Below are positions 19,832 through 29,100 of a stretch of DNA of 64,000 nucleotides, piece by piece; position 1 is the first letter of the stretch, and every line of letters starts with the position of its first letter. Position numbers and translations under genes: made by a program. The stretch is from Candidatus Methylumidiphilus alinenensis (lineage in GTDB: Bacteria; Pseudomonadota; Gammaproteobacteria; Methylococcales; Methylococcaceae), in contig QJPH01000321.1 in the NCBI GenBank assembly GCA_003242955.1, forward strand, positions 32,164-96,163, written 5' to 3'. Under the pieces are notes generated by a model. That model saw only the letters and a list, made by a program, of their open reading frames with translations. It ran no database searches and was not told the origin of the DNA.

Positions 19832-21676
19832 ATGAGTACTATAAGCCCGTGGTTAATTCGATACTGTGGTGATGAGACATCATCAATCCGTTTATTCTGT
19901 TTTCATTTCGCGGGTGGAAGCGCCTTGGCGTTTAGACGTTGGGCAGAGTACTTGCCGGATGATATCGAACTTATAGCGATTCAACTTCCGGGTCGGGATG
20001 GCCGCTATGCTGAACCGGTATTGACAGATGTGTCACAGATTGTCGATTGCTTGATTGCCGAGATGGCACCCTATCTCAACAAAACCTATATACTGTTTGG
20101 ACATAGCCTTGGCGCGTTGATTTGTTATGAGTTGATTCGAGTTATAGAAAAATTAAAATTAACATTACCCAAGTTGTTCATCCCCTCATCGCACCGTGCA
20201 CCACACCTTCCGGCCAAGGCGCAGACTATTTACAATTTATCGGACAAAGAATTCATCATCAGGCTGGGGGAGTTTGACGGGACATCAAAAACGGTGCTGG
20301 AAAACGAAGATATCATGTCCGCTTTCCTCCCAAGAATCCGAGCTGATTTTAAGATTCTTGAAACCTATGTCCACAGGCGGAACAGCCCCCTTAAAGTACC
20401 TATTCTGGCCCTAAAAGGACGAGATGACTCTCATGTAAGCGAGGCCGATTTACTCGGATGGGCGGAACAAACAGAAAATTTCAAATACCATCTTTTTGAC
20501 GGTGGCCATTTTTTTATAGAAACAGCAAAAACTGAATTACTCAACCTGATCAAACATGAGTGCAATATGTTGCGCGACGACTTGTCAACCGAGACGACCA
20601 AGGGTCTTGCCTACCTGTTTCCTGGCCAAGGTTCACAATACAAGGGAATGGGTGGAACGTTGTTTGATGAATTCCCTAGGTTTGTTCAGCAGGCTGATGA
20701 CATCTTGGGTTACTCTGTCAAATCCTTTTGCCTAGAAAATAGAGACAACCTATTAAATCAGACGCAATATACCCAGCCGGCACTCTATGTGGTAAATGTG
20801 TTAGCCTATCAGGCAAAAGTCAAGGAAACGGGCGAATTGCCAGCTTACTGCGCAGGCCACAGCCTTGGCGAATACAATGCTTTGTATGCCGCTGGCGCCC
20901 TAAGTTTTGAAGATGGCTTGCTTCTCGTAAAAAAGAGGGGGGAACTGATGAGCTTGGTAGGGGAGGGGGCGATGGCCGCAATTTTAAATATTGAGGAACA
21001 TTCTCTTAAACAATGTTTGGCCGACAACCAGCTTGAAAATATCGACATCGCCAACTACAACTCCGCCTTGCAGACTGTGATTTCCGGTTCTAAGAATGAT
21101 ATTTCTCGATCTAAGGCTCCACTAGAAGCATTGGGTGCGCGCTTCCATCCACTCAATACCAGCGGTGCATTCCACTCGCGCTACATGGCGGATGCAAAGC
21201 GCGAGTTTCAGCAGTATATTCAGCCTTTCAGTTTTTACAGGCTCAGATGCCCGGTCATAGCCAATATTCACGCCGGACTTTACCAACAAAACGCCATTGC
21301 CGACACGCTCCTGCAACAGATCACAGGCTCGGTACGCTGGAAAGAGAGCATGGAATACCTATTGCGGCAAGGTGTGTGCCGATTTGAAGAAATAGGCCCA
21401 GGCAATGTGTTGACAAAGCTGGTCAAGCAAATAGAAAAGGATTATTTAGCCAGAGAATCAAACAAACAAGCCTTATTTGAAAATATTCATCAGCAGATTG
21501 CCCATTGGAACAATACCTACCCAATAGGCACAAGCGTCCGAGTGAAAGGCTATGGAGAGCCGCTGGAAACTAGAACTCAGGCTGTCGTGTTGTTTGGCCA
21601 TCGTGCGGCTATTTATATGAATAATTACAATGGCTATTTTGATCTGGACGATATTGCGCCAGTAGCCAGAACCTGA
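19832..21676 (+). CDS. Thioesterase II - malonyl acyltransferase fusion (trans-AT)
   Basis: A 614-residue two-domain protein. Residues about 10-240 are a type II thioesterase: alpha/beta-hydrolase with GHSLG nucleophile S92 and a late His in GGHFF. Such enzymes clear stalled or wrongly acylated ACPs. Residues about 255-545 are an acyltransferase: PGQGSQ start, GHSLGEY nucleophile S344 and GAFHS with H448, the pattern of malonyl-CoA-specific trans-ATs. It would supply extender units to the AT-less PKS encoded divergently. I chose the ATG at 19832 because the thioesterase fold starts a few residues later; the frame stays open back to 19736 through a segment with no thioesterase character. It leads a tight plus-strand operon with 21687 and 24023. 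Editing TE and loading AT on one chain is unusual, because trans-ATs are more often fused to another AT or an ER. Confidence 0.93.
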   Translation: MSTISPWLIRYCGDETSSIRLFCFHFAGGSALAFRRWAEYLPDDIELIAIQLPGRDGRYAEPVLTDVSQIVDCLIAEMAPYLNKTYILFGHSLGALICYELIRVIEKLKLTLPKLFIPSSHRAPHLPAKAQTIYNLSDKEFIIRLGEFDGTSKTVLENEDIMSAFLPRIRADFKILETYVHRRNSPLKVPILALKGRDDSHVSEADLLGWAEQTENFKYHLFDGGHFFIETAKTELLNLIKHECNMLRDDLSTETTKGLAYLFPGQGSQYKGMGGTLFDEFPRFVQQADDILGYSVKSFCLENRDNLLNQTQYTQPALYVVNVLAYQAKVKETGELPAYCAGHSLGEYNALYAAGALSFEDGLLLVKKRGELMSLVGEGAMAAILNIEEHSLKQCLADNQLENIDIANYNSALQTVISGSKNDISRSKAPLEALGARFHPLNTSGAFHSRYMADAKREFQQYIQPFSFYRLRCPVIANIHAGLYQQNAIADTLLQQITGSVRWKESMEYLLRQGVCRFEEIGPGNVLTKLVKQIEKDYLARESNKQALFENIHQQIAHWNNTYPIGTSVRVKGYGEPLETRTQAVVLFGHRAAIYMNNYNGYFDLDDIAPVART

Positions 21677-21686
21677 AGACATCCCG

Positions 21687-24029
21687 ATGCTGTATACATT
21701 TAATCAGTTTTCTGAACAAGAACATGCCAATCTGGCTGGCGGCAAAGGCAGCATGCTAGCGAAGCTCTACAAGTCTGGCTACCCTGTGCCTGACGGCTTT
21801 GTCATTCTGTCAACTGCTTTCGATGATCATGGATTGGTGGATGCGGCACGCGAAAAATTGCTCTCCCACTATAATCAACTCATCAATTCAAGCCCTACTG
21901 GCAAAGTGGCAGTACGCTCTTCCGCGCTGGCGGAGGATTCAGCCAAGGCATCTTATGCGGGAAAATTTGAGACGATATTGAATATCGCAACTGAAACTGG
22001 GCTCTACGCAGCGATTCAAGCCGTATTCGAGTCTGGTAAAAGCGAAAGTGTCAAGACTTACACCGATGCCACTGGTCAAAGCGGCACTCAAACCATGGCT
22101 GTCGTGGTGCAGCACATGTTGGATCCTTCTTATGCCGGTGTGTTGTTTACAGCCGATCCCATTTCCGGGGATGCCAACATCCTGCTGGGCAACCTGACCG
22201 AAGGACTGGGAGACAAACTCGTATCGGGCAAGGTAAACGGACGTGCTTTCACCTATCATATGGACACTGGCACGTACCATGGCCCCGACTATTTCGAGCC
22301 TTATCAGCGGGAATTGCTTTCGATGGCATCCAAGCTGGTGGGCGAATGCCAGTTTCCCCAAGATATTGAATGGGCCGTTCATCAAGACAGGCTTTTTCTT
22401 CTTCAGAGCCGTCCCATTACCCATCTGTCACATACGCCAGAGGTATGGAATGACTCGCTCAAAGGCAATTACCTCTGGTGCAATACTAATCTTGGAGAGC
22501 TTTTTGGCAATGTCATCACCCCCTTCACATGGTCTATTTTTCGTGAAGTCGTCGAGGGTAATGTAGGCCCGGTGGGGGGGCATTTTATGGTTGGGCTGGT
22601 AGCCGGTCGAAGCTATTTTAATATCAGCCTTGTTTACTCAATTTTCAGGAAAATGGGAAAACAGCGCAGAGACATTTTAAATAGCTTTGATCTGTTCTTG
22701 GGCAATGTCCCAGATCACATCGACATTCCCGTTGTTCCGCTTTCGTGGTCAGACTGCATTGGATTCATGTTAAGGCAAACTGGCCATTCACTAAAATCCG
22801 CTCTGGGACTCAACAAATTCTTAGTTTGGGCGAAAGAGGAATGCCCTGCCTGGTGTGAATCAATGTTTCTGGCAATCGAGCAATCCAAGAATAATTCCGA
22901 TCTGCTCAGGATACATGCCGATATACAGCCGACTATTTTTAAAACCTTTGCTATGGTTGCGTTTGTCGGCAATCAGTTTGTTCAGCAGCAATATAAACTG
23001 AAATCCACCTTGTCTGGTGTGCTGGATGCGGAAGAGATCGGAGTCATTTTGTCTGGCCTGGACGGCGGCGGCCAGTTGCAAAGCATGGCACCCTTAATGG
23101 GTATTTCCGCGCTGGTCAAGGGGAGAATCACTAGGGAAGAGTTTATCCGGCGTTACGGCCACAGGGGGCCGGATGAAGCAGAAATGGCCGCGCCAAGGAC
23201 AGCGGAAGACACTGACTGGATCAACAAACTGATCGGCCAGTGGCGGGATGCTGACCCCGACTCTCTCCTTCTCAAACAGAAAGAAAACCGTGACAGAATC
23301 TGGAAAATCCTTGAACAGCGACAGCCGAAGCAAGTTGGCAAATTGCGCAAGCTGTGCGCAGCCGCGATCACCCGTGCACACAACCGCGAGCTAGCCAAAT
23401 CCGAAAATTTCCGTCAGGCTTGGGTCATGCGAAAATTTGTGGAAAAATCGGCGGCGATCAATCGCCTACCGGCGGATGATCTTTTCTACCTCAGCAAGAA
23501 TGAGTTAATCCGGTTTTTGCAGGGTGATAGGCAAGTTTTGGAACATATTGCCCCGCGCAGGGAAACCTATGCGGCCTATACCGCCCTTCCGCCCCTGCCC
23601 AACTTGATTTCGGGGCCTATTGATCCATTCCGCTGGGCAAAGCTGCCAAATCGCCGGACTGATTACTTTAGCGAGACCCCCTCTAGCCATCAGGTCGAAG
23701 ACGACAAGCTCCTCAGGGGGTTCCCAGGCTCCGCCGGCTTGGTGGAAGGGACGGTTCGGGTGCTGACATCTCATCAACGGATGGACGAGTTCGTGACTGG
23801 CGAGATTCTGGTGACATCATTTACAAATGTCGGCTGGACCCCCTTGTTTCCACGTGCGGCCGCGATTATCACCGATATTGGCGCGCCTCTTTCACACGCC
23901 GCCATCATTGCAAGGGAACTGGGGATTCCTGCCGTTGTGGGTACGGGGTCCGCCACAATGAAACTAAGAACCGGAAACAAGGTAAGGGTCAATGGCAGTC
24001 AGGGGACGGTTGAATTGCTTTCATGCTAG
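21687..24029 (+). CDS. PEP-utilising enzyme, rifampicin-phosphotransferase-like
   Basis: A 780-residue protein with an N-terminal ATP-grasp domain of the PEP synthase/PPDK type (residues about 5-250; GGKGS near the start, AVRSSALAEDS, and the IEWA...LLQSRPIT end). A long middle region (about 255-670) is not recognised by eye. A C-terminal swivelling phosphohistidine domain carries GAPLSHAAIIAREL with H737. The TIM-barrel of true PEP synthase is missing and the His domain is last. This is the layout of rifampicin phosphotransferases and PigC-like enzymes, so it should move phosphate from ATP via His to a substrate held by the middle region. It starts 10 bp after the TE-AT gene and overlaps the ATPase gene by 7 bp, which puts it in the polyketide operon. 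Possible roles are phosphorylation of the polyketide (tailoring or self-protection) or a condensation. The substrate is unknown. Confidence 0.82.
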   Translation: MLYTFNQFSEQEHANLAGGKGSMLAKLYKSGYPVPDGFVILSTAFDDHGLVDAAREKLLSHYNQLINSSPTGKVAVRSSALAEDSAKASYAGKFETILNIATETGLYAAIQAVFESGKSESVKTYTDATGQSGTQTMAVVVQHMLDPSYAGVLFTADPISGDANILLGNLTEGLGDKLVSGKVNGRAFTYHMDTGTYHGPDYFEPYQRELLSMASKLVGECQFPQDIEWAVHQDRLFLLQSRPITHLSHTPEVWNDSLKGNYLWCNTNLGELFGNVITPFTWSIFREVVEGNVGPVGGHFMVGLVAGRSYFNISLVYSIFRKMGKQRRDILNSFDLFLGNVPDHIDIPVVPLSWSDCIGFMLRQTGHSLKSALGLNKFLVWAKEECPAWCESMFLAIEQSKNNSDLLRIHADIQPTIFKTFAMVAFVGNQFVQQQYKLKSTLSGVLDAEEIGVILSGLDGGGQLQSMAPLMGISALVKGRITREEFIRRYGHRGPDEAEMAAPRTAEDTDWINKLIGQWRDADPDSLLLKQKENRDRIWKILEQRQPKQVGKLRKLCAAAITRAHNRELAKSENFRQAWVMRKFVEKSAAINRLPADDLFYLSKNELIRFLQGDRQVLEHIAPRRETYAAYTALPPLPNLISGPIDPFRWAKLPNRRTDYFSETPSSHQVEDDKLLRGFPGSAGLVEGTVRVLTSHQRMDEFVTGEILVTSFTNVGWTPLFPRAAAIITDIGAPLSHAAIIARELGIPAVVGTGSATMKLRTGNKVRVNGSQGTVELLSC

Positions 24030-26152
24030 TTGAAATAGCCCTACTCACGGGAGCCGGATACTGGTACCAACAAAGGCAACAGAAAAATAATCTGGCGCAG
24101 TTACTTACGCACGACGAGTTGCCAACCCGCCAGGCCAGTTCAATGTCGATGCGTCCGTTTAGCGTCAGGCAATTGCTGAATGACATCAAAGGCGCAATGG
24201 AGGCGAATGGACGGCAGCAACTTCAAGTGGATATTGATCCTAGAATTCTTGAGTCGATTGAAAAAGAGCGGCTAAAAGCCAATCGGCGGATGGGTTTAGC
24301 CATCGTTGCAGCACTGCTTGCCTTGCTGGGCGGTATCTATCCTGTTTTTTCCATCTTTGGGGCGCTAGGCGTATTGTATCTGTCTCGCCGCATGTTTGTA
24401 CGCACATGGAAGGATTTTAAAGTCAAGCATTACTTGAGCGCTAATCTGGTCGGTTTGGCTATGACGATGGGCATGTTAGCATCTGGTCAATTGGTGTTGG
24501 CTGCTTTTGCCGGTGTCATGGGCAGTTTCTTTGCGAAAATCATAGACAAGGTGGAAGGGGGTGCCCAACGCCAATTAATCAACACATTTGTGGAGCATCC
24601 CCAACAAGTCTGGGTATTGACGGATGGTGTTGAAATCCAACTGGATTTTAATGCTGTTCAAGTCGATGATGTCGTCGTTGTCAATGCCGGGGAAGTCATC
24701 CCAGTTGATGGAACAATCCAGTCTGGTGAGGCCAGCATTGACCAACACATATTAACGGGAGAAAGCCGGCCTGTTGAAGCCGCTACTGGAGACAAGGTCT
24801 TTGCCTCAACTTTACTATTATCAGGACGCATTAACATTCGAGTGACAACTGCCGGCAAAACCACATTCGCGGCTAAAATCGGCCAGCTTCTCAATTATAC
24901 ACAAAGCTATAAGGATACGTTGATAACGCGGGGCAGGAAAATATCTGACCGTTTTATTCCGTTTACTGTCGGCCTCAGTGCGGTTACGTTGCCGTTGCTC
25001 GGGTTAAATTCTGCCACAGCGGTGCTTTGGTCGGGAACAGGGGCGGCCATGGGAATACTGGGGCCGGTCAGTGCATTGGTTTATTCGCAAATCTTGGCGC
25101 ATCATGGGATACTCATCAAGGATGGACGCGCGCTCGAATCGCTGCGGCAAGTGAATACGATCATTTTTGACAAAACAGGCACACTGACGCTTGAACAACC
25201 CACAGTGGCAACTATTCATAGTTTTGGCGAGCACTCGGCGGACACCGTTTTAACGTATGCCGCCGCCGCAGAATACCGGCAATCGCACCCTATTGCGAAG
25301 GCGATATTGGACAAGGCATCGGAGCAGAGACTGGAGTTGCCCGAATCAGATGAAGCAAGCTATCAAGTCGGCTACGGAATCAAGGTCATGGTAAATGGGC
25401 AGGTCATCAGGGTGGGCAGTTCTCGCTTTTTGCAACAGCAGGACATTTGCTTGCCTGAAAACATCGAATCTATTCAGCGGCAAGCAGAAACAAACAGCCA
25501 TTCGCTCATTTACGTCAGCATCGACCGGCATCTCGCAGGCATTTTGGAGATGCAGCCGACTATTCGCCCGGAAGCGGCCAGTGTTATCCGCTACTTGAAA
25601 CAGCGGGGGTTCAAATTAGCCATCATATCGGGCGATTATGAAGAACCCACGCGACGAATGGCGGAAACCTTAGGAATTGAAAACTATTTTTCCGAAACCT
25701 TGCCGCAACACAAGGCTGGACTCGTTAAGCAATTGCGGGAGGAAGGCGATTTTGTTTGTTTTATCGGAGACGGCATTAATGATGCCATCGCTTTAAAATC
25801 CGCCCAATTGTCGATTTCACTCAAAGGGGCTTCCACTGCTGCCATAGACACGGCCGAGATCATTTTTATGGATGGCACATTGCAACACCTAGAACTCCTC
25901 TTCCGGTTTATGGATGAATTTGAGGACACTATGGAAAAAAACTTTATCACCAGCATTGTTCCGGGAATACTCAGCATTGGCGGAATTTATTTTCTACACT
26001 TTGGCGTTGCCGCGGCAATGGGGCTGACTTATCTGGGATGTTTCACTGGACTGGGGCATTCTTTACTACCTTTAGTGAAATATCAAGAGGCTATATGTCC
26101 ACCTGTGCCGGACAAGCCCAGCTACTTCAACACGCCGGATGCCAGCAGATAA
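24023..26152 (+). CDS. P-type ATPase, P1B-like but without the metal-site Cys-Pro motif
   Basis: A 709-residue integral membrane ATPase. Visible are the actuator-domain TGES, the phosphorylation motif DKTGTLT with D383, and the hinge GDGINDA. Overall it resembles heavy-metal P1B pumps. The intramembrane CPC/CPx/SPC site expected before the phosphorylation domain reads G347-P348-V349, no N-terminal CxxC metal-binding domain is present, and the last membrane pair lacks the usual metal-ligand motifs. A hydrophobic N-terminal segment precedes a cytoplasmic stretch. Because its start overlaps the end of the PEP-utilising gene (ATG 24023, stop at 24029), it is probably translated with the polyketide genes. 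It may move something other than a soft metal, for example in export or resistance. This is inference from missing residues, and the transport substrate cannot be told from sequence. Confidence 0.85.
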   Translation: MLVEIALLTGAGYWYQQRQQKNNLAQLLTHDELPTRQASSMSMRPFSVRQLLNDIKGAMEANGRQQLQVDIDPRILESIEKERLKANRRMGLAIVAALLALLGGIYPVFSIFGALGVLYLSRRMFVRTWKDFKVKHYLSANLVGLAMTMGMLASGQLVLAAFAGVMGSFFAKIIDKVEGGAQRQLINTFVEHPQQVWVLTDGVEIQLDFNAVQVDDVVVVNAGEVIPVDGTIQSGEASIDQHILTGESRPVEAATGDKVFASTLLLSGRINIRVTTAGKTTFAAKIGQLLNYTQSYKDTLITRGRKISDRFIPFTVGLSAVTLPLLGLNSATAVLWSGTGAAMGILGPVSALVYSQILAHHGILIKDGRALESLRQVNTIIFDKTGTLTLEQPTVATIHSFGEHSADTVLTYAAAAEYRQSHPIAKAILDKASEQRLELPESDEASYQVGYGIKVMVNGQVIRVGSSRFLQQQDICLPENIESIQRQAETNSHSLIYVSIDRHLAGILEMQPTIRPEAASVIRYLKQRGFKLAIISGDYEEPTRRMAETLGIENYFSETLPQHKAGLVKQLREEGDFVCFIGDGINDAIALKSAQLSISLKGASTAAIDTAEIIFMDGTLQHLELLFRFMDEFEDTMEKNFITSIVPGILSIGGIYFLHFGVAAAMGLTYLGCFTGLGHSLLPLVKYQEAICPPVPDKPSYFNTPDASR

Positions 26153-26182
26153 TAAAACGCCTCGACATCGAGCTTGCCGAGC

Positions 26183-29100
26183 CTAGATGCCCCAGGTAAT
26201 CGCCAGCCACAAATCCTCCATCACGTTATTGTCAAAGTACAGCGTGAGCGGAGGATGAGTGCTGTCGGTGATGGCGGCAGGCAGGGCTTTACCTTTGCTG
26301 GGCAAGGAACCGACCAGCAGATTCCCCAACAATGGATTCCTAGCTAGAATATATGTATTCCCGGTTTTGTCGGCTTTGTCATTCATGTTGATTGAGGCAG
26401 TGGTGTCTTTCGGGGGCATTTCGGCGAAAAACTCGACCGCCTTGAGTTGATTGCTGCCCACGATTCTTCCCCGCGACCAGAAAGGATAAAGCTCTGGGAA
26501 GAAAGACAGTTGGAGTTCAGTGGTAAGAATCGCACCGCCAATGGCGACACTCTTGAATTTCGACCATTGCGACGGGAACTCATGGCGGACGGAGAATAAA
26601 CGGACCGAGCCGACAGTTTGCGCATTTTTGATTAGCCTGTTCAAGTTGCCAACTGCTGCGGCTTTAAGTACGTCACCGCCTTCTCGGGCTGTGTACCGAA
26701 TGTGCAGGACGACATCGGTGATGGTGTCGAAGTCGAACTGTTGGACATCAGAGGGCAGAGTGATTTGCCACTGGCTGTTGACAGCTCCCGCGTATTCGAA
26801 GGGCAGATAGCGTTCGTCGCGAAGATTGGTTTCAAACAGGCCGCTGTCGGATTGCGCGGAACTGGTGACGATGGATTGCAGTGTCCCATAATAGTCATTA
26901 AAGCGTTTATCGTCTGGCCCTTGGCGGTAGTATTTGTTGCCCGGCAGATCGGTGTTGGTGCGGATGGCGCTGTTTTGCAGGCTTAGAGTGCAGTTGACGC
27001 TGGTGTAAGGACCGGCGACACAAGGGATCGTCAGGGCCACGGACTTGATGCGGCGGAAGTAGTGTCCCGGACAGTCGAGGTCGAAGGCTTCCTCGGGTAC
27101 GGTGAAGGCGCATGAGCCGGTGGCGCGGAGTTGGATTAGCGCGATGGGATCGATCTGCAACAGACTGACATGCTTGGTGAGTTCGTACTCGCGTTGGTTC
27201 AAATCGTGATAGGCCATCTCCATGGTTTTGATATCGAAGAACAGTTTTTCGCCAGCCAGCAATCCTTCGTTGCCGTCGAGGTAGTTGTACCGAATGTAGG
27301 CGAGCGAGGAATCGCCTATTTCGTTTTGCAGGGCGCGCTCCGATTTTTTGGCAACCTCAAAGGCAAGCTGAAACGCGTTGGCATACAAAGCCTTGACCTC
27401 GCGCTTCATCCAAGCGTAAAAGCCAACGGTGGTTTCTTTAACTTGGGAGACGCCTTCGACGGGATTGCCTTCCAGGAAGTCGATGATCTGCTGTGCGTTG
27501 CCCGTTTGGGCCTGGTGATTTGTGTACTCCTGATTGGCGATTGCCTCGCGAATCTGTGCGCCACGAATCTGTTTGATAATCTGGTTGATCTCAGCTTTGG
27601 CAGTATTGCCCTGAAAGGTCCAATCCAGTTCGCGACGTGAGTAGGAGCCAAGTTTGGCTGCATTGCCTGCTTCATAGGAGAACTGATCGGCTACAGCCCT
27701 TGCGGCGGAAGCTAGAGCTTCGGAATTAAAGCTAAGATGATGTCCACCAAAGTCAATCGTCGCACCACAGCCCATGGGTTGGACATGAGTCTTGAATTGA
27801 GGAATCAACGCGAGTACGGAACCCAGGACATTAATGCCGTTGGCAGTTTCCTGGAAATCGTGAGCTAAGCCGAGCTTCTTCAACTCCCCCACTTCATGAT
27901 TGCTAAGCGTTTTGAATTCACCATCACTGACCGAAGTGGATTTTAGAGAAATATCGGGACTGATCGGATCAAGGGACATCTGAGGCTCGCTGCCAGAATC
28001 TAATTGAGAGAAATTGAGGTTTTGCAGGCTGCCTGTGTCCAGAGCGTCAAGTTGCGGAATGCTGGCCTGAATCTGTGCATCCGTGCGACCTAAAAGTTTC
28101 TGGTAATAAGAATAGCGCTGGATGGCGGTGGCTAACGAGAGTTGTAGTGCTTGCGTAGACTTCTGGGCATCCTGCCACTGCGAATACTTGATCATTTCAG
28201 CCAACTGGAGAAGCTTGTTTTCATGCTGGGCGCGAAGCAGGGAGATGGATTCGTTATCCTGTTTTTCAATCGCCGAGAGCAAGTTTGATCCCAGGGATAT
28301 TACCTCTTGGCAAATTTCTGTAGCCTTGGATATCAGCAATTGAAAGCGCACAAGAGGCAAAGGCTGATTTAGTCCGCTGACGATGGCGCTGACATCCAGG
28401 CCCGCAGCGGCGGCACGGACGAGCAGCGCGGGGTCGATAGGCGGATCATATAAAGGAAGGCGCTGGAACACCCCTTGCAGGTTGAGGCTGTTGTGAATTT
28501 TGAACAGCCGGTCGGCGACCTTGTCCCAGTAGGCGAGGAACTGATCATTTCGCGGGATGCAAAAATACAGGGTTTGTCCGATGCTGGGCAGAATTTGCGA
28601 TCCGTTGGGACCGGTTCCAGTCCCTGAAGTAGGTGTCATGTCGAACGGCATATCGACCTCCATTTCAACAAGTGAGTTCCCAAAGCCATCAAGCTTGCCG
28701 CGAAGATCGCCATAAGTCAGTGCTTTAACCGCCCCCTTATTGGGGACAGCTTGAGGCTTAGGACCGAGAATGTTGGCGGCCATGATGTAGATTTGTGTGG
28801 CTTCATTGATGGTTTCGATGGTGTATTGCTGGAACAGGGAATCGCCCCAAGCAATCAGGTTGTCCAAGTAGGCCATCACCGTCTTTAGCCTGTAGGCCGT
28901 GGGACGAAATTTAGCAACAGCCCAAGGCTGAAAGGGATTGCTTTGCCAACTGGCAATGCTGTTGATAGTTTCCGCATAGAGTTGTGGATCCTGGGGCTTT
29001 GATAGATTGACGAGGATATCTTGAATCATTCGTACATCGGTGTACTGAAAAGGCTGAACTTTCCAGAAACGTTCGGGAGTCGGCCCAAGGCTATTGTCGG

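Noticed and set aside
21687..24029. Housekeeping PEP synthase (ppsA)
   Set aside because: The phospho-His domain is C-terminal and the PEP-binding TIM barrel is absent, so the domain order excludes true PpsA.
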